From Paludibacterium denitrificans (GTDB taxonomy: Bacteria > Pseudomonadota > Gammaproteobacteria > Burkholderiales > Chromobacteriaceae), in NCBI RefSeq assembly GCF_009707705.1, contig NZ_WLYX01000001.1:434001-498000 (forward strand): a stretch of DNA of 64,000 bases, read 5' to 3'. Below, in pieces: positions 1-8,843 of the stretch. Each line of letters starts with the position of its first letter. Positions within the stretch are counted from its first letter, which is position 1. The notes under the pieces are model-generated. The model ran no database searches. It had not been told where the DNA came from and saw nothing but the letters and a program-made list of their open reading frames with translations. The translations under genes were made by a program, and so were the position numbers.

Positions 1-1
1 A

Positions 2-491
2 ATGCTGATCGACCCCCCACGCGATGGTGCCGTGCAACTACTCAAAGCCCTCACCGAGGAAACCGCACCACCGCGTATCGTCTACGTCTCCTGCAACCCG
101 GCCACGCTGGCCCGCGATGCGGGGATTCTGGTGCACACCAAGGGCTACACGCTGAAGGCCGCAGGCATCATTAACATGTTCCCGCACACCGCCCACGTCG
201 AGTCCGTCGCCCTGGTTCGAGAAGACCGGCCCATGCAAGAGCCGCGCCGAGATGGATGCACTGGAAGCCGCCGAAGAAGCCGAACGCGAAGCAAAACGTC
301 AGGCCCGCAAACAGCAGGAAGCCGAAGCAGAAGCCCGTAAAAAGGCGGAGTTGGCCGAAAAAGCCGCTGCCAAGGAAGCCCGACGTCAGCACTATCTGGC
401 CAACAAGGACTACTACGACGCCAGAAGCGCCGCCCAGCAGCAAGAGCGGGAAACGGCTGCCGGAACTGAAGGCGCTATAGCCAAGGAATAA
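2..491 (+). pseudogene. rlmD: 23S rRNA (uracil-5-)-methyltransferase RlmD, 3' part, one frameshift
   Basis: This is the C-terminal part of an RlmD/RumA-type SAM-dependent enzyme that makes 5-methyluridine in 23S rRNA. The gene starts before the window. Family hallmarks visible are the DPPRDG motif and the catalytic [11 protein letters not shown] motif, followed by the terminal [10 protein letters not shown] segment. After VESVAL one extra G near 214 shifts the frame; correcting it gives VALFEKTG and then a strongly charged Ala/Glu/Lys-rich tail of about 80 residues ending at 491. That tail could be a C-terminal extension, or a separate small protein starting at 252. The family assignment is firm; the tail is unusual for RlmD. 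Confidence 0.85.
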
Positions 492-548
492 GCTGTTTTT
501 GGTGTTTGCTTGTATTGCTCGACCCCAGTTGTCACCCCGGAGCGAGCG

Positions 549-725
549 ATGCACGCGCACCTTACCGACAGCTACATTTCCAGAATGAAGACCCCGGATT
601 CACGTGTTGAAATCAAGGATACGCGGATACCGGGGTTTACTTTGCGTGCAGGAAGGCGTGCCAAGGTGTGGTACTTCCGCAGTACCGTCAGAAGTGAACG
701 GGGAGCACGTAAGGATTTAATGTGA
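549..725 (+). pseudogene. Integrase N-terminal fragment (arm DNA-binding domain)
   Basis: A 58-residue reading frame starting MHAHLTDSYISRMKTPDSR contains the KDTRIPGFTLRAG and KVWYFR signatures of the N-terminal arm-type DNA-binding domain of tyrosine integrases. The core-binding and catalytic domains are missing: the frame runs into a stop at 725, directly before the 3' remnant of a thioredoxin-like gene. It is best read as the scar of an old integration followed by deletion. It is unrelated to the complete integrase of the prophage near 28 kb. Confidence 0.7.
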
Positions 726-930
726 TGGTCAGCCTGATGACCATCTGGTTTATGTGGATGTTGCCGTCAGCCCGGCGCTGGCGCGTGAATTCGAGATTTT
801 CCATCTGCCCGCGCTGGCTCTTTATAAAAACGGCGCGTTTCACACCATGGTGAACGCGCCGCTCTCGGCCACTGCACTGACTCGAGGTCTTCAGAATGCC
901 TTGGACGCTCCGCCAGACGAGACGCCCTGA
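721..930 (+). pseudogene. Thioredoxin-like protein, 3' remnant
   Basis: An open frame without a start codon encodes the C-terminal half of a thioredoxin fold: a V-D-V beta strand, an AREFEIFHLPALALYKNG segment with the cis-proline loop, and a terminal helix ending at a TGA at 930. The CxxC active site and the N-terminal half are absent, and a stop codon lies just upstream in the same frame. The gene seems to have lost its 5' part where the integrase fragment now sits. The last 40 bases overlap the end of the opposite-strand membrane protein gene. Confidence 0.55.
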
Positions 931-1477
931 ACCGACTGCATCAGCTCGGCAGGCAACTTCACCCAACCTTGTGCGCTAGCCAGCGACAAGGAGGCGGCCA
1001 ACAACACCAGCGCCAACGGTGAAAACAACAGAATGCCAAGCAAGACCCGCAGGCGGGAAACGCCGGACACTTGCGCCAGCGCATTGATCAGCACCATCAC
1101 TTCAATCAGCGACAGCACCATGTCGGCCACCATGGCCCCCTGATCGGGCAGCCAGCTGGTCAGCGGTTCGACAAACTGCAGGGCATTGGCCACGACAATC
1201 AGGCCGAACAGCGAACCGGTTTGCTTCCATTTGGCCAAGCGTAACCAGACGCCCATGAACTGGGCAAAACACAGCGTTTCCAGCCAGGTAAACAACACCA
1301 GAAACGTCATGCGCCCGCCGATGTCGTCCCCCAGATCCGAAGCACCTGCACTGCCGATCACCGCCAACAGGGTCAGTGCCAGTGCTTAAGCAGCCGGGCC
1401 GGGTACTGGTAAGCCTCCAGCGGTTTGACGCGAAAACGCAGGAGGTCGATGGCATCGTCAATCAGCAGACGGAACAT
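891..1477 (-). pseudogene. Hypothetical integral membrane protein, frameshifted
   Basis: After one correction this is a protein of about 195 residues. It has a charged N-terminus (MFRLLIDDAIDLLRFR) and four hydrophobic segments, ending in an Ala/Ser-rich tail. The break is the word GCTTAAGC at 1384; replacing it with GCCAGC joins ...YQYPARLL to PALALTLLAVIGSAG, and the total length then becomes a multiple of three. I do not recognise the family; it may be a small inner-membrane protein of the Yip1/DUF type. It is tail-to-tail with the thioredoxin remnant and immediately downstream of purU on the same strand. Confidence 0.55.
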
Positions 1478-1486
1478 GAACGGGCC

Positions 1487-2350
1487 TTAGTCAAAGATAA
1501 CGGTTTTGTTGCTGTACGACAGAATGCGGTGATCCACATGCCAGCGCACGGCACGTGACAATACCACTTTTTCCAGATCGCGCCCTTTCTGAATCAGGTC
1601 TTCCACTTCGTCACGATGGGAGATGCGCATCACTTCCTGCTCGATGATCGGGCCTTCGTCCAGATCCTCGGTCACATAATGGCTGGTGGCACCAATCAGC
1701 TTCACGCCGCGGGCAAAGGCGCGGTGATACGGCTTGGCACCATCAAACGCCTACAGGAAGCTGTGGTGAATGTTGATTACGCGGTTGGGGTAGCGTTGCA
1801 CGAAGTTGGCCGAAAGCACCTGCATGTAACGCGCCAGCACGATGAAATCCACGCTTACTTCGTCCAGCAGACGGAACTGCTCCGCTTCGGCTTCGGCCTT
1901 GTTGTCACGCGTCACCGGGATCACGTGGAAGGGGATGCCGTTGAACTCCACCAGACGGCGGCAATCTTCGTGATTGGAAATCACCAGCGGAATATCGCAG
2001 CCCAACTCGCCAATGCGCCAGCGGTGCAACAAGTCGGCCAGACAGTGTTCGTACTTGGAGACAAAAATGGCCATGCGCGGCTTGCGTGCCGACAGCGACA
2101 CGCTCCAGCGCATGTGGTGTTCATCGGCTATCGGCTGGAACGCGGCGGCGAAGGCATCCATCGGCAGGGTAAAGCCCTCCAGATCCCACTGCACCCGCAT
2201 CAGGAACAGGTTTTCGCTGGTGTCCTGATGCTGGTCCGCATGCATGATGTTGGCGTTATAGGTCACCAGAAAATTGGCGATCGCGGCTACCAGACCTTTT
2301 TTGTCTGGCGCATTGATCAGCAACGTGGCCGAAGTGGTGTTTTGGCTCAT
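1487..2350 (-). pseudogene. purU: Formyltetrahydrofolate deformylase PurU (in-frame stop)
   Basis: PurU hydrolyses 10-formyl-THF to formate and THF, balancing one-carbon pools. The 287-codon frame has an N-terminal ACT domain (INAPDKKGLVAAIANF), then a formyltransferase-type catalytic domain with the INIHHSFL motif and the [14 protein letters not shown] motif carrying the catalytic Asp. Near 1752 a TAG stands where the family has Pro (HHSFL-P-AF), and the rest continues in the same frame. CCAGCG there appears as TAGGCG, matching the error signature seen elsewhere, so the enzyme is probably functional. It lies downstream of folD on the same strand, another enzyme of the formyl-THF pool. Confidence 0.85.
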
Positions 2351-2386
2351 GTCCAGTTGTCTCGTGTTGTGGTCAGGGAGAAATGC

Positions 2387-2431
2387 AAAACGCCACAGCG
2401 GCGGAGGATCGAGTCTCCGCGCACCGTGGCG
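2387..2431 (-). terminator. Rho-independent terminator after folD
   Basis: A long imperfect GC-rich hairpin has arms around CGCCAC...GCGGAG and CTCCGC...GTGGCG. On the minus strand it is followed by a T-run, and it lies just after the folD stop codon and before purU. Confidence 0.6.
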
Positions 2432-2451
2432 CCCTCATCAGCCAGGTGCCA

Positions 2452-3299
2452 TCAGGCGTTAAGGTTGGCCGAATCCAGCGTATTTTGTAGCAGCGTGGCC
2501 ACCGTCATCGGGCCAACGCCACCCGGCACCGGCGTAATGAAACCGGCACGCTCGCGGGCAACGGCAAATTCGACGTCACCGCAGATGCTGCCATCGTCCA
2601 GACGGTTGATACCCACATCGATCACGACGGCGCCCGGCTTGATCCATTCGCCTTTGACGAAGTTGGGAATCCCCACGGCGGCGACCACGATGTCGGCATC
2701 GGCCACTTCTTTAGCCAGGTCAGCGGTAGCACTGTGGCACACCGTTACCGTGGCGCGCGCCAGCAACATTTCCAGCGCTTGCGGGCGGCCAACAATATTG
2801 GAGGCACCCACGATTACGGCTTTCTTGCCTTTCGGGTCGATGCCGTATTCTTCCAGCAGCGTCATCACGCCGCGCGGGGTACACGGGCGCAGCAGCGGCA
2901 TCTTGATGGCCAGTCGGCCAACGTTATACGGATGGAAACCATCCACGTCCTTTTTCGGATCGATGCGTTCGATCACGGCTTGCGGATCGATCTGCTTGGG
3001 CAGCGGCAGCTGCACCAGAATGCCGTCAATGGAGGCGTCAGCATTGAGTTGGTCGATGATGGCCAACAGCTCGTCCCGGCTGGTACTACCCGGCAGATCG
3101 TAAGCCACCGAACGCACGCCTTTTCGCACGAGCGCTTTTTGTTGCGTACATAGATGCTGGAGGCCGGGTTGTCGCCCACCAGAATCACGGCAAGCGCCGG
3201 GGCCCGTTTACCGGCTGCCACGCGGGCTTGCACGCCCTCGCTTACGCGACCGATCAGTTTTTCCGCTACTGCTTTGCCATCAATGAGTTGTGCCGACAT
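2452..3299 (-). pseudogene. folD: Bifunctional methylene-THF dehydrogenase/cyclohydrolase FolD, frameshifted
   Basis: FolD interconverts 5,10-methylene-, methenyl- and 10-formyl-THF using NADP. The protein starts MSAQLIDGKAVAEKLIGR. It shows the substrate loop (SSIYVRNKK), the [13 protein letters not shown] motif, the NAD(P)-binding segment [12 protein letters not shown] and the terminal PGGVGPMT signature. The frame shifts around 3110-3130, between VRNKK and [12 protein letters not shown], where short indels are needed. Length after correction is about 283 residues, normal for FolD. It is transcribed away from the tRNA cluster with purU downstream; together they set the formyl-THF level. Confidence 0.88.
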
Positions 3300-3413
3300 G
3301 CTTTAATCCGTCTGGAACTGGTCCGAAAGGGTGATTTTCTCATTTTTTGCCATGATTACTCAACCGGTATTGACAAGGGGGAGACCTATCCGTATAGTTG
3401 CGGACTCTGTCGT

Positions 3414-3491
3414 CGGGGCGTAGCGCAGCCCTGGTAGCGCACCTGATTTGGGATCAGGGGGTCGCGAGTTCGAATCCCGCCGCCCCGACCA
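3414..3491 (+). tRNA. tRNA-Pro (TGG)
   Basis: The acceptor stem CGGGGCG pairs with CGCCCCG, the anticodon loop reads TTTGGGA with anticodon TGG, the T-loop is GTTCGAATC, and CCA is encoded. The D-loop appears one base longer than usual (AGCCCTGGTA), giving 78 bases. That could be natural or a single-base error. Confidence 0.93.
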
Positions 3492-3515
3492 GAACACACA
3501 AGCAGCCCGATGTGA

Positions 3516-3592
3516 GCGCCCGTAGCTCAACCGGATAGAGCACCGGCCTTCTAAGCCGGGGGTTACAGGTTCGAGTCCTGTCGGGCGCACCA
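3516..3592 (+). tRNA. tRNA-Arg (TCT)
   Basis: A 77-base cloverleaf with acceptor GCGCCCG/CGGGCGC, anticodon loop CTTCTAA (anticodon TCT), T-loop GTTCGAGTC and encoded CCA. It lies 24 bases after tRNA-Pro in the same direction. Confidence 0.95.
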
Positions 3593-3611
3593 AGCTTAAA
3601 GTTGTAACTGT

Positions 3612-3688
3612 GGTGGATGTAGCTCAGTTGGTAGAGTCCCGGATTGTGATTCCGGTTGTCGTGGGTTCGAGCCCCATCATCCACCCCA
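3612..3688 (+). tRNA. tRNA-His (GTG), copy 1
   Basis: Cloverleaf with acceptor GTGGATG/CATCCAC, the extra 5' G typical of tRNA-His facing C73, anticodon loop TTGTGAT (GTG), T-loop GTTCGAGCC and encoded CCA. An identical copy follows 125 bases later. Confidence 0.95.
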
Positions 3689-3736
3689 CCCTATTTCGGA
3701 TTATCGGTGCCCAGCCGGTGTCCACACCGTTACGGC

Positions 3737-3813
3737 GGTGGATGTAGCTCAGTTGGTAGAGTCCCGGATTGTGATTCCGGTTGTCGTGGGTTCGAGCCCC
3801 ATCATCCACCCCA
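3737..3813 (+). tRNA. tRNA-His (GTG), copy 2
   Basis: Identical to the copy at 3612-3688, with anticodon GTG and encoded CCA. The duplication covers the mature tRNA and only a base or two of flank. A terminator hairpin follows. Confidence 0.95.
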
Positions 3814-3820
3814 TCATTTC

Positions 3821-3845
3821 CAAAGCCCGGCATGTCCGGGCTTTG
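3821..3845 (+). terminator. Terminator of the tRNA cluster
   Basis: Inverted repeat AAAGCCCGG-CATG-TCCGGGCTTT followed by a T-rich stretch, directly after the second tRNA-His. Confidence 0.75.
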
Positions 3846-3888
3846 TCATTTTTGTGCCCCATCAGTAGAACATAGAAGGATTATTCTA

Positions 3889-3935
3889 TTGTCTGGCTCG
3901 CCAAGGCCCGTATAATTGAATACATCTGCATGTAT
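3889..3935 (+). promoter_or_regulatory. Sigma-70 promoter and GntR-type operator
   Basis: TTGTCT at 3889-3894 and a perfect TATAAT at 3911-3916 are separated by 16 bases. A palindrome ATACAT-CTGC-ATGTAT at 3920-3935 begins just after the -10 box, a natural place for the downstream FadR/GntR-type regulator to bind and repress itself. The operator role is inferred. Confidence 0.65.
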
Positions 3936-3964
3936 CCAAGATTGACTGACAGCACCACACAACC

Positions 3965-4648
3965 ATGACAACCCTGCAGCCGATCAAGCGCCAGACGCTC
4001 ACCAGTGCCGTTACCGAATCCCTCCGTTCCCGCATTTTGTCCGGGGAGTTTGTCGACGGCCAGCAATTGCGTCAGGAAGCGCTTTCCAACGAATATGGCG
4101 TCAGCCGTGTGCCCGTCCGCGAGGCTTTGCGCCAACTGGAGGCTGAAGGCCTCATCCAGATCATCGATCACAAGGGAGCGCTGGTTTCCAAGCTGTCGCT
4201 CGAAGACGTACTGGAGCTACTGGATATCCGCGCCATGCTGGAAAGCTCGGTGCTGAAAGCCTCCATCCCCTGCCAGACGGCGGCCGATCATGAACTGGCC
4301 ACCCAGACGCTCAAGCAATTTGAAGTGGCGCTCAATACCAACGATGTGCGCCATTGGGGTGAACTGAACTCGCGGTTTCATCTGGCGCTCTACCGCGCCG
4401 CCAAACGCCCCAATACGCTGGCATTGATTGAACAGCTGCATAACAAGACCGACCGCTACACGCGCATGCAGATTCTGTTCACTCACACCATGGAACGGGC
4501 GCACGAAGAACACACGCGACTGCTGGAGCTGTGCAAAGCCGGTGCCGCCGATGAGGCCGCCGAGTTCATCCGCTTCCACATTCTGTCCGCTTACCATGCG
4601 CTGGAAAGCTATTTGCTGCAACAGCAGCAGGAGCAACCGGCCCGTTAA
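3965..4648 (+). CDS. GntR/FadR-family transcriptional regulator with FCD domain
   Basis: An intact protein of 227 residues. Residues about 10-75 form a GntR winged helix-turn-helix (LRSRILSGEFVDGQQLRQEAL, then YGVSRVPVREALRQLEAEGL). The C-terminal all-helical FCD domain follows (residues about 85-215) with the DIRAMLE and RFHLALYRAA signatures and His residues suited to metal-dependent ligand binding. Such regulators usually sense small organic acids; the ligand cannot be told from sequence. It has its own promoter with a palindromic operator and is convergent with the LysR gene. The two share an inverted-repeat terminator. Confidence 0.9.
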   Translation: MTTLQPIKRQTLTSAVTESLRSRILSGEFVDGQQLRQEALSNEYGVSRVPVREALRQLEAEGLIQIIDHKGALVSKLSLEDVLELLDIRAMLESSVLKASIPCQTAADHELATQTLKQFEVALNTNDVRHWGELNSRFHLALYRAAKRPNTLALIEQLHNKTDRYTRMQILFTHTMERAHEEHTRLLELCKAGAADEAAEFIRFHILSAYHALESYLLQQQQEQPAR

Positions 4649-4678
4649 GCGCACCCTTGCCGCTGTTGCCCCGCTCCG

Positions 4679-4709
4679 TTTCGGCCAACCCTCATCAGGT
4701 TGGCCGAAA
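4679..4709. terminator. Inverted pair of the GTTGGCCGAA repeat acting as bidirectional terminator
   Basis: TTTCGGCCAACC and GGTTGGCCGAAA form 12-bp perfect arms around an 7-base loop, between the convergent GntR and LysR genes. The left arm encodes the region just beyond the LysR stop codon, and the right arm forms its last codons. The same 10-mer is dispersed through the chromosome. Confidence 0.7.
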
Positions 4710-5624
4710 GTTTGTCTGGACAACGCTTTCGCCGTTTACCTGCTTTGTCACCTGCTGACGCAGACAGTCCGCCAGATAGCACGTGGCAGGCCCGGCTCCG
4801 GCCGGGTTGGCGCTGATCAAATACAACGACGCCTTGCGCACCGGCCACTTACCAGCGGCAACGGTTTGAGCCGCCCGCTTTCCAGCTGCTCGCGCACCCG
4901 GTGGTAAGGCAACCAGCCAAAGGCCAGACCTTGTTCCACTGTGGCAATCGCCGTTTCGCTGCTGGATACCGTCCAGCGTGGCGACGGGCCAAGCCAGCCT
5001 TCATCACGCGGCTGGCGCTGGCCGGAATCGCGCACCACCACTTGGGTATGGTCATGCAAGGCACGCTCATCCAGCGGCGCTTAGCAGATGCAGCAAGGCG
5101 TGCGTGGGCGCGGCACAGGCGACGAAATCGGCATCCAGCAGCCAATCACCCAGAAACCCTTGCGGCACACGTCCGGCCACAGCCAAATCCACGGTACCGG
5201 CGTGCAGGGCATCATCCGCCCCGGACATCACCACTTCGTGCATTTGCAGGCGCACCGCCGGGCAGTGTGCGGCAAATTGCGCCAAGGTTAAGCAGCAATA
5301 ATTCCGTTGGAAACAGGCTATCCACCGCCAGCCGCACCTCTGCTTCCCAGCCCTGCGTTAGCAGTCTGGCCTTGTCTTCCAGCCGCTGCATCGCCGCGAT
5401 CAGCCCACCGGCCTCGCGCAGCAGTACTTGGCCAGCTTCGGTTAGCACCATGCGCCTTGTGGTTGCAACAGGGCAACGCCCAGTTGTTCTTGCAAGCGGC
5501 TGACGGCATAGCTCACCGACGACTGGCTGCGATGCAGCGCCTGTGCGGCCTGGGCAAAGCCGCCGTGCTCGACGATGGCTTGCAACACCAGCCATTGCTC
5601 GGTGGTGGTTTTGGGGAGACTCAT
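4695..5624 (-). pseudogene. LysR-family transcriptional regulator, several frameshifts
   Basis: The N-terminus (MSLPKTTTEQWLVLQAIVEHGG) carries the LysR helix-turn-helix with FAQAAQALHRSQSSVSYAVSRLQEQLGVAL. The effector domain follows in three further frames, including LAQFAAHCPAVRLQMHEVVMSGADDALHAG and VTKQVNGESVVQTNF at the end. At 5078 and 5288 the words that break the frame become CCAGC and CCAAC after correction, giving LPAPLDERAL and ELLLPTLAQF; other indels occur near 5450 and 4855. Corrected length is about 309 residues, normal for LysR. It diverges from the pirin genes, which it may regulate (inference). Confidence 0.8.
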
Positions 5625-5748
5625 AACGTATCGAATAGTTAGATATTTATGTGCTAATTTTTGCGCTTTTATATCTGCTTTTCAACGTCAATAATGCTTT
5701 TAACGCGCCGAATCTGGTATTCGGCCAACCTTTGACGTGGAGCCTCAC

Positions 5749-6611
5749 ATGAAAACCCCGTTTCTCAGCCGCCGGTGGAACATCTGGTGAATGGCATGGA
5801 AGTGTCGGATGGCGCTAGCGTGCGCCTGCTGCGCGTGTTGACGCAAAACCTGCAACGCCGCCTCGACCCGTTTTTGATGCTGGACGAGTTCCGTTCGGAC
5901 AATCCGGATGATTACATCGCCTAACTTTCCCGACCATCCGCACCGTGGCTTCGAAACCGTGACCTACATGCTGGATGGCCGCATGCGCCACCGCGACAGC
6001 ACCGGAAACGAGGGGCTGCTCGGGCCGGGCGGCGTGCAGTGGATGACCGCCGGGCGCGGCATCGTGCATTCGGAGATTCCGGAGCAACAAGATGGTCTGA
6101 TGCACGGCTTCCAGTTGTGGGTCAACCTGCCCGCCAGCCACAAGATGGTCAGCCCGTGGTACCGCGACATTCCGGCCAGCGAGATCCCAACACTAACCAG
6201 CGCCAATGGCCAGCACGTCAAGGTCATCGCCGGACGCTTTGGCGACACCGTAGGCGCCATTGAGCGTGACCACACCGCGCCGCTGTATCTGGATGTGCAC
6301 CTGGATGCCGTTAGCGGCAGCGAGACGCTACCTATCCCGCCCGCGCACAACGCCTTTCTCTATGTCTATGAGGGCACGTTGCAAGTTTAGGCGACAGCCC
6401 CGCACAGACGGTGCAGGCGCGCCAGATGGCGATCTTGAGCCAAACGCCGCAAGCGGCCGGGATAAGCGTGCACAGCCGCGATGGCGCACGATTCTTGCTG
6501 GTGGCGGGGCAACCGCTGAACGAGCCAATCGCCCAATGGGGGCCGTTCGTGATGAACAGCCGCGAGGAACTGGAAACCGCCTTTGACGATTTCCGCAGCG
6601 GCCGTTTCTAA
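5749..6611 (+). pseudogene. Pirin family protein 1, frameshifted
   Basis: A bicupin pirin of about 286 residues after correction. The N-terminus MKTPFLS leads to RVLTQNLQRRLDPFLMLDEF, then the metal-binding cupin motif [31 protein letters not shown] and LQLWVNLP-like LWVNLPASHKM. The C-terminal cupin ends in REELETAFDDFRSGRF. Breaks are at about 5775, at 5902 (CCAAC seen as CCTAAC) and at 6387. Pirins are iron-binding proteins with quercetinase or regulatory activity. A second pirin follows 21 bases later, suggesting one operon opposite the LysR gene. Confidence 0.85.
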
Positions 6612-6632
6612 CCCTTTCAAGGAGCAGCTGAC

Positions 6633-7493
6633 ATGAGCCTGTTACAGCGTTTTTCCGGTCGCGAGAGCGACATCGGCTTTCCGGTGCGGCGCCTGTTGCC
6701 GAATCACGCGGTGCGCCATGTCGGGCCGTTTATCTTTCTCGATCACATGGGGCTTAAGCACACTTTGTTGCCCACGGCACGGCGGGCGATGTCCAGCCAC
6801 ACCCGCATATTGGTCTGGCCACCGTGACCTACCTGTTTAGCGGTGCCTTGCTGCACCGCGACAGCCTTGGCTCGGTACAGCGCATCGAACCGGGAGCGGT
6901 CAACCTGATGACCGCCGGGCGCGGCATCGTGCATTCGGAGCGCATTCCGCAGGATATCCGCAAGGGTGGACTGGCGGTGGAAGGCATCCAGATGTGGCTG
7001 GCGTTGCCGACCGCGCTGGAAGAATGCGAGAGCTTTCCTGCATGCCGGAGCGGAAACGCTGCCGCAACGGCAACAGGACGGTGTGACGCTGCGGCTGCTG
7101 ATGGGCGATGACTGGGGCCTGCACTCGCCAGTGCCATTTGTCAGCCCGATTATTTATGCAGCCGCCGAGCTGAAACATGGCGCCACCCTCGGGTTTTCGG
7201 CCAACTATACCGAGCGCGCGGTGTATGTCGCCAGCGGTACAGTTGAGATTGAGGGCGAGCCATTACACGCCGGAGAACTGGGCGTGCTATCAGCCGGGAG
7301 TGAGGTCAAACTGCTGGCAGAGGACGCCAGCCGCATCATGCTGTTGGGCGGCGAGCCGCCGGACGGGCCACGTTATCTCGACTGGAATTTTGTCTCCAGC
7401 CGACGCGAGCGGCTGGCGCAGGCGCGCGACGACTGGCAGCACGGCCGTTTTGCCGCCGTGCCGGGCGAGACGGAATTCATCCCGCTGCCCTAG
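6633..7493 (+). pseudogene. Pirin family protein 2, frameshifted
   Basis: Starts MSLLQRFSGRESDIGFPVRRLLPN with an AAGGAG ribosome site. It shows FIFLDHMGP, the cupin motif [15 protein letters not shown], the [17 protein letters not shown] motif and a C-terminal cupin with YASAELKHGA-like AAAELKHGATLGF and LLGGEPPDGPRYLDWNFVSS. At 6752 the word GCTTAAGC must be GCCAGC to give HMGPAHFVA; a second indel lies near 7033. It resembles the YhaK subgroup and differs clearly from pirin 1, so the pair is not a recent duplication. Confidence 0.85.
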
Positions 7494-7501
7494 CGCGCGG
7501 A

Positions 7502-8669
7502 TCAACGCTGCATGTCGGCGCGGTAGGCGTATACCACGCGGCCGTGCTCGAGCTTGCCGATCACCGGCACATGCAGTTTGATGGCTTCATGGTCGCCATG
7601 GTCAAAAGGCCGGTTGTAAGTGGTAATCACCCCTTCCACCGGCGTTTTCAGGTTTTCCAGCGCCCGGACAATGGCGCGGCCGTCGAGCGAATGGGCCGGC
7701 GGATGGCCTGTGCCAACACCAGCATAGCGTCGTAGCCTTGCGCCGCCGACACCGGTGAGGGAATGCGCCGTGAGTGGAAATTGCTCTGGTAAGCGGCCAG
7801 AAACGCCTGCTTAAGCGCGGGGTGTTGCCTTCCTGAATAAAGGTTTGCACCATGCGTGCGCCGTCGCCGTTGGGCCCGGCATTATCGATGAAATTGGACA
7901 TCGACAGCGTCCAGCTGCCGATCAGCGGCACGCGCCAATCCAGCCGGTTCAGCGTGTTGGCCAGTTCGGCCAACTCTGGGCCAATGGCGTAGGTCAGAAT
8001 CGCCTGCGTCCCGGCGCGGCGCGCCTGCCCAAGCTGGCTGGCCATGTCGCGTTCCAGCAAATTGAAGCGCCCGACAAACGTGGGCCGCAAGCCATAGCGC
8101 GCCAGCGATTTTTGTAACTCCAGTACGCCCTGATAGCCATAGTTGGTATTGTCGGCAAAGATCGCTAGCTTGCGATAACCAGCACGCTCCACCGCTTCCT
8201 TGACGATCAGCGGCGCTTGCAGATCATCCGCCGCCGCAAAGCGGAAAATATAGTTGTAGCCGTGCGGCGCGTTCTGGAACTGGCGCGTGAGAATGGCCGC
8301 AGTGGCCACCGCCGTCATCACCGGCACTTGGGCATCCTGATAGGTTTTCTGCGCCGCCAGCGCCACGCCGGTGTTCACCAACCCCACCGCCGCTACCACG
8401 CGTTCCTTGTTGACCAGCTCCTGCGCCACCCTGACGCCGCGCGCCACGCCGCCGTCATCGCGCTCCACCAGCTGCACCGGCCGACCCAGCAAACCACCGG
8501 TGCGATTGATTTCTGCCGTGGCAAGGCGAATGCCGTTGCGCATGCTCAGCCCCATCGGCGATGAGCCGCCACTATACGCGCCGGGCACGCCGATACGGAT
8601 CGGCGCCAACGGCGCCGCCATGGCCGAACCACACACGCACAACAGACCGACGATCTTGAGCAAGGTCAT
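7502..8669 (-). pseudogene. Periplasmic branched-chain amino-acid-type substrate-binding protein, frameshifted
   Basis: A type-I periplasmic binding protein (LivJ/LivK fold) of about 390 residues after correction. The start MTLLKIVGLLCVCGSAMA is a signal peptide, followed by PIRIGVPGAYSGGSSPMGLS and GGLLGRPVQLVERDDGG. Near the end NRPFDHGDHEAI and KLEHGRVVYAYR are typical. At 7809 GCTTAAGC corrects to GCCAGC (TPRQQAFLAAYQ), and another indel lies near 7690. No permease or ATPase genes are adjacent. It diverges from a sensor kinase-regulator pair, so it may deliver ligand to the kinase rather than to a transporter (inference). Confidence 0.8.
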
Positions 8670-8843
8670 CACCACAACACCGGAGCAAGAGTTGAAGCCA
8701 GATTACCGTCTGCCCGCCCATCACTCAAGCCGCGCACTACCCTGCGGCCACGGAGTAACCCTAGCTGCCAGCGGCGGCGCCATGTCGTACACTGCAAGCC
8801 TTGTGACCGTTAGCCACGCCAAGTTGGCCGAAAACCCGATCCC

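Noticed and set aside
2351..2451. A ZTP/pfl riboswitch between folD and purU
   Set aside because: The conserved 3' CCGCCTGGGCA-type segment is missing; the hairpin is a terminator.
1616..3103. A 495-codon plus-strand frame opposite purU and folD
   Set aside because: It is the antisense shadow of two clearly conserved genes; its composition is unlike a protein and no family motif is present.
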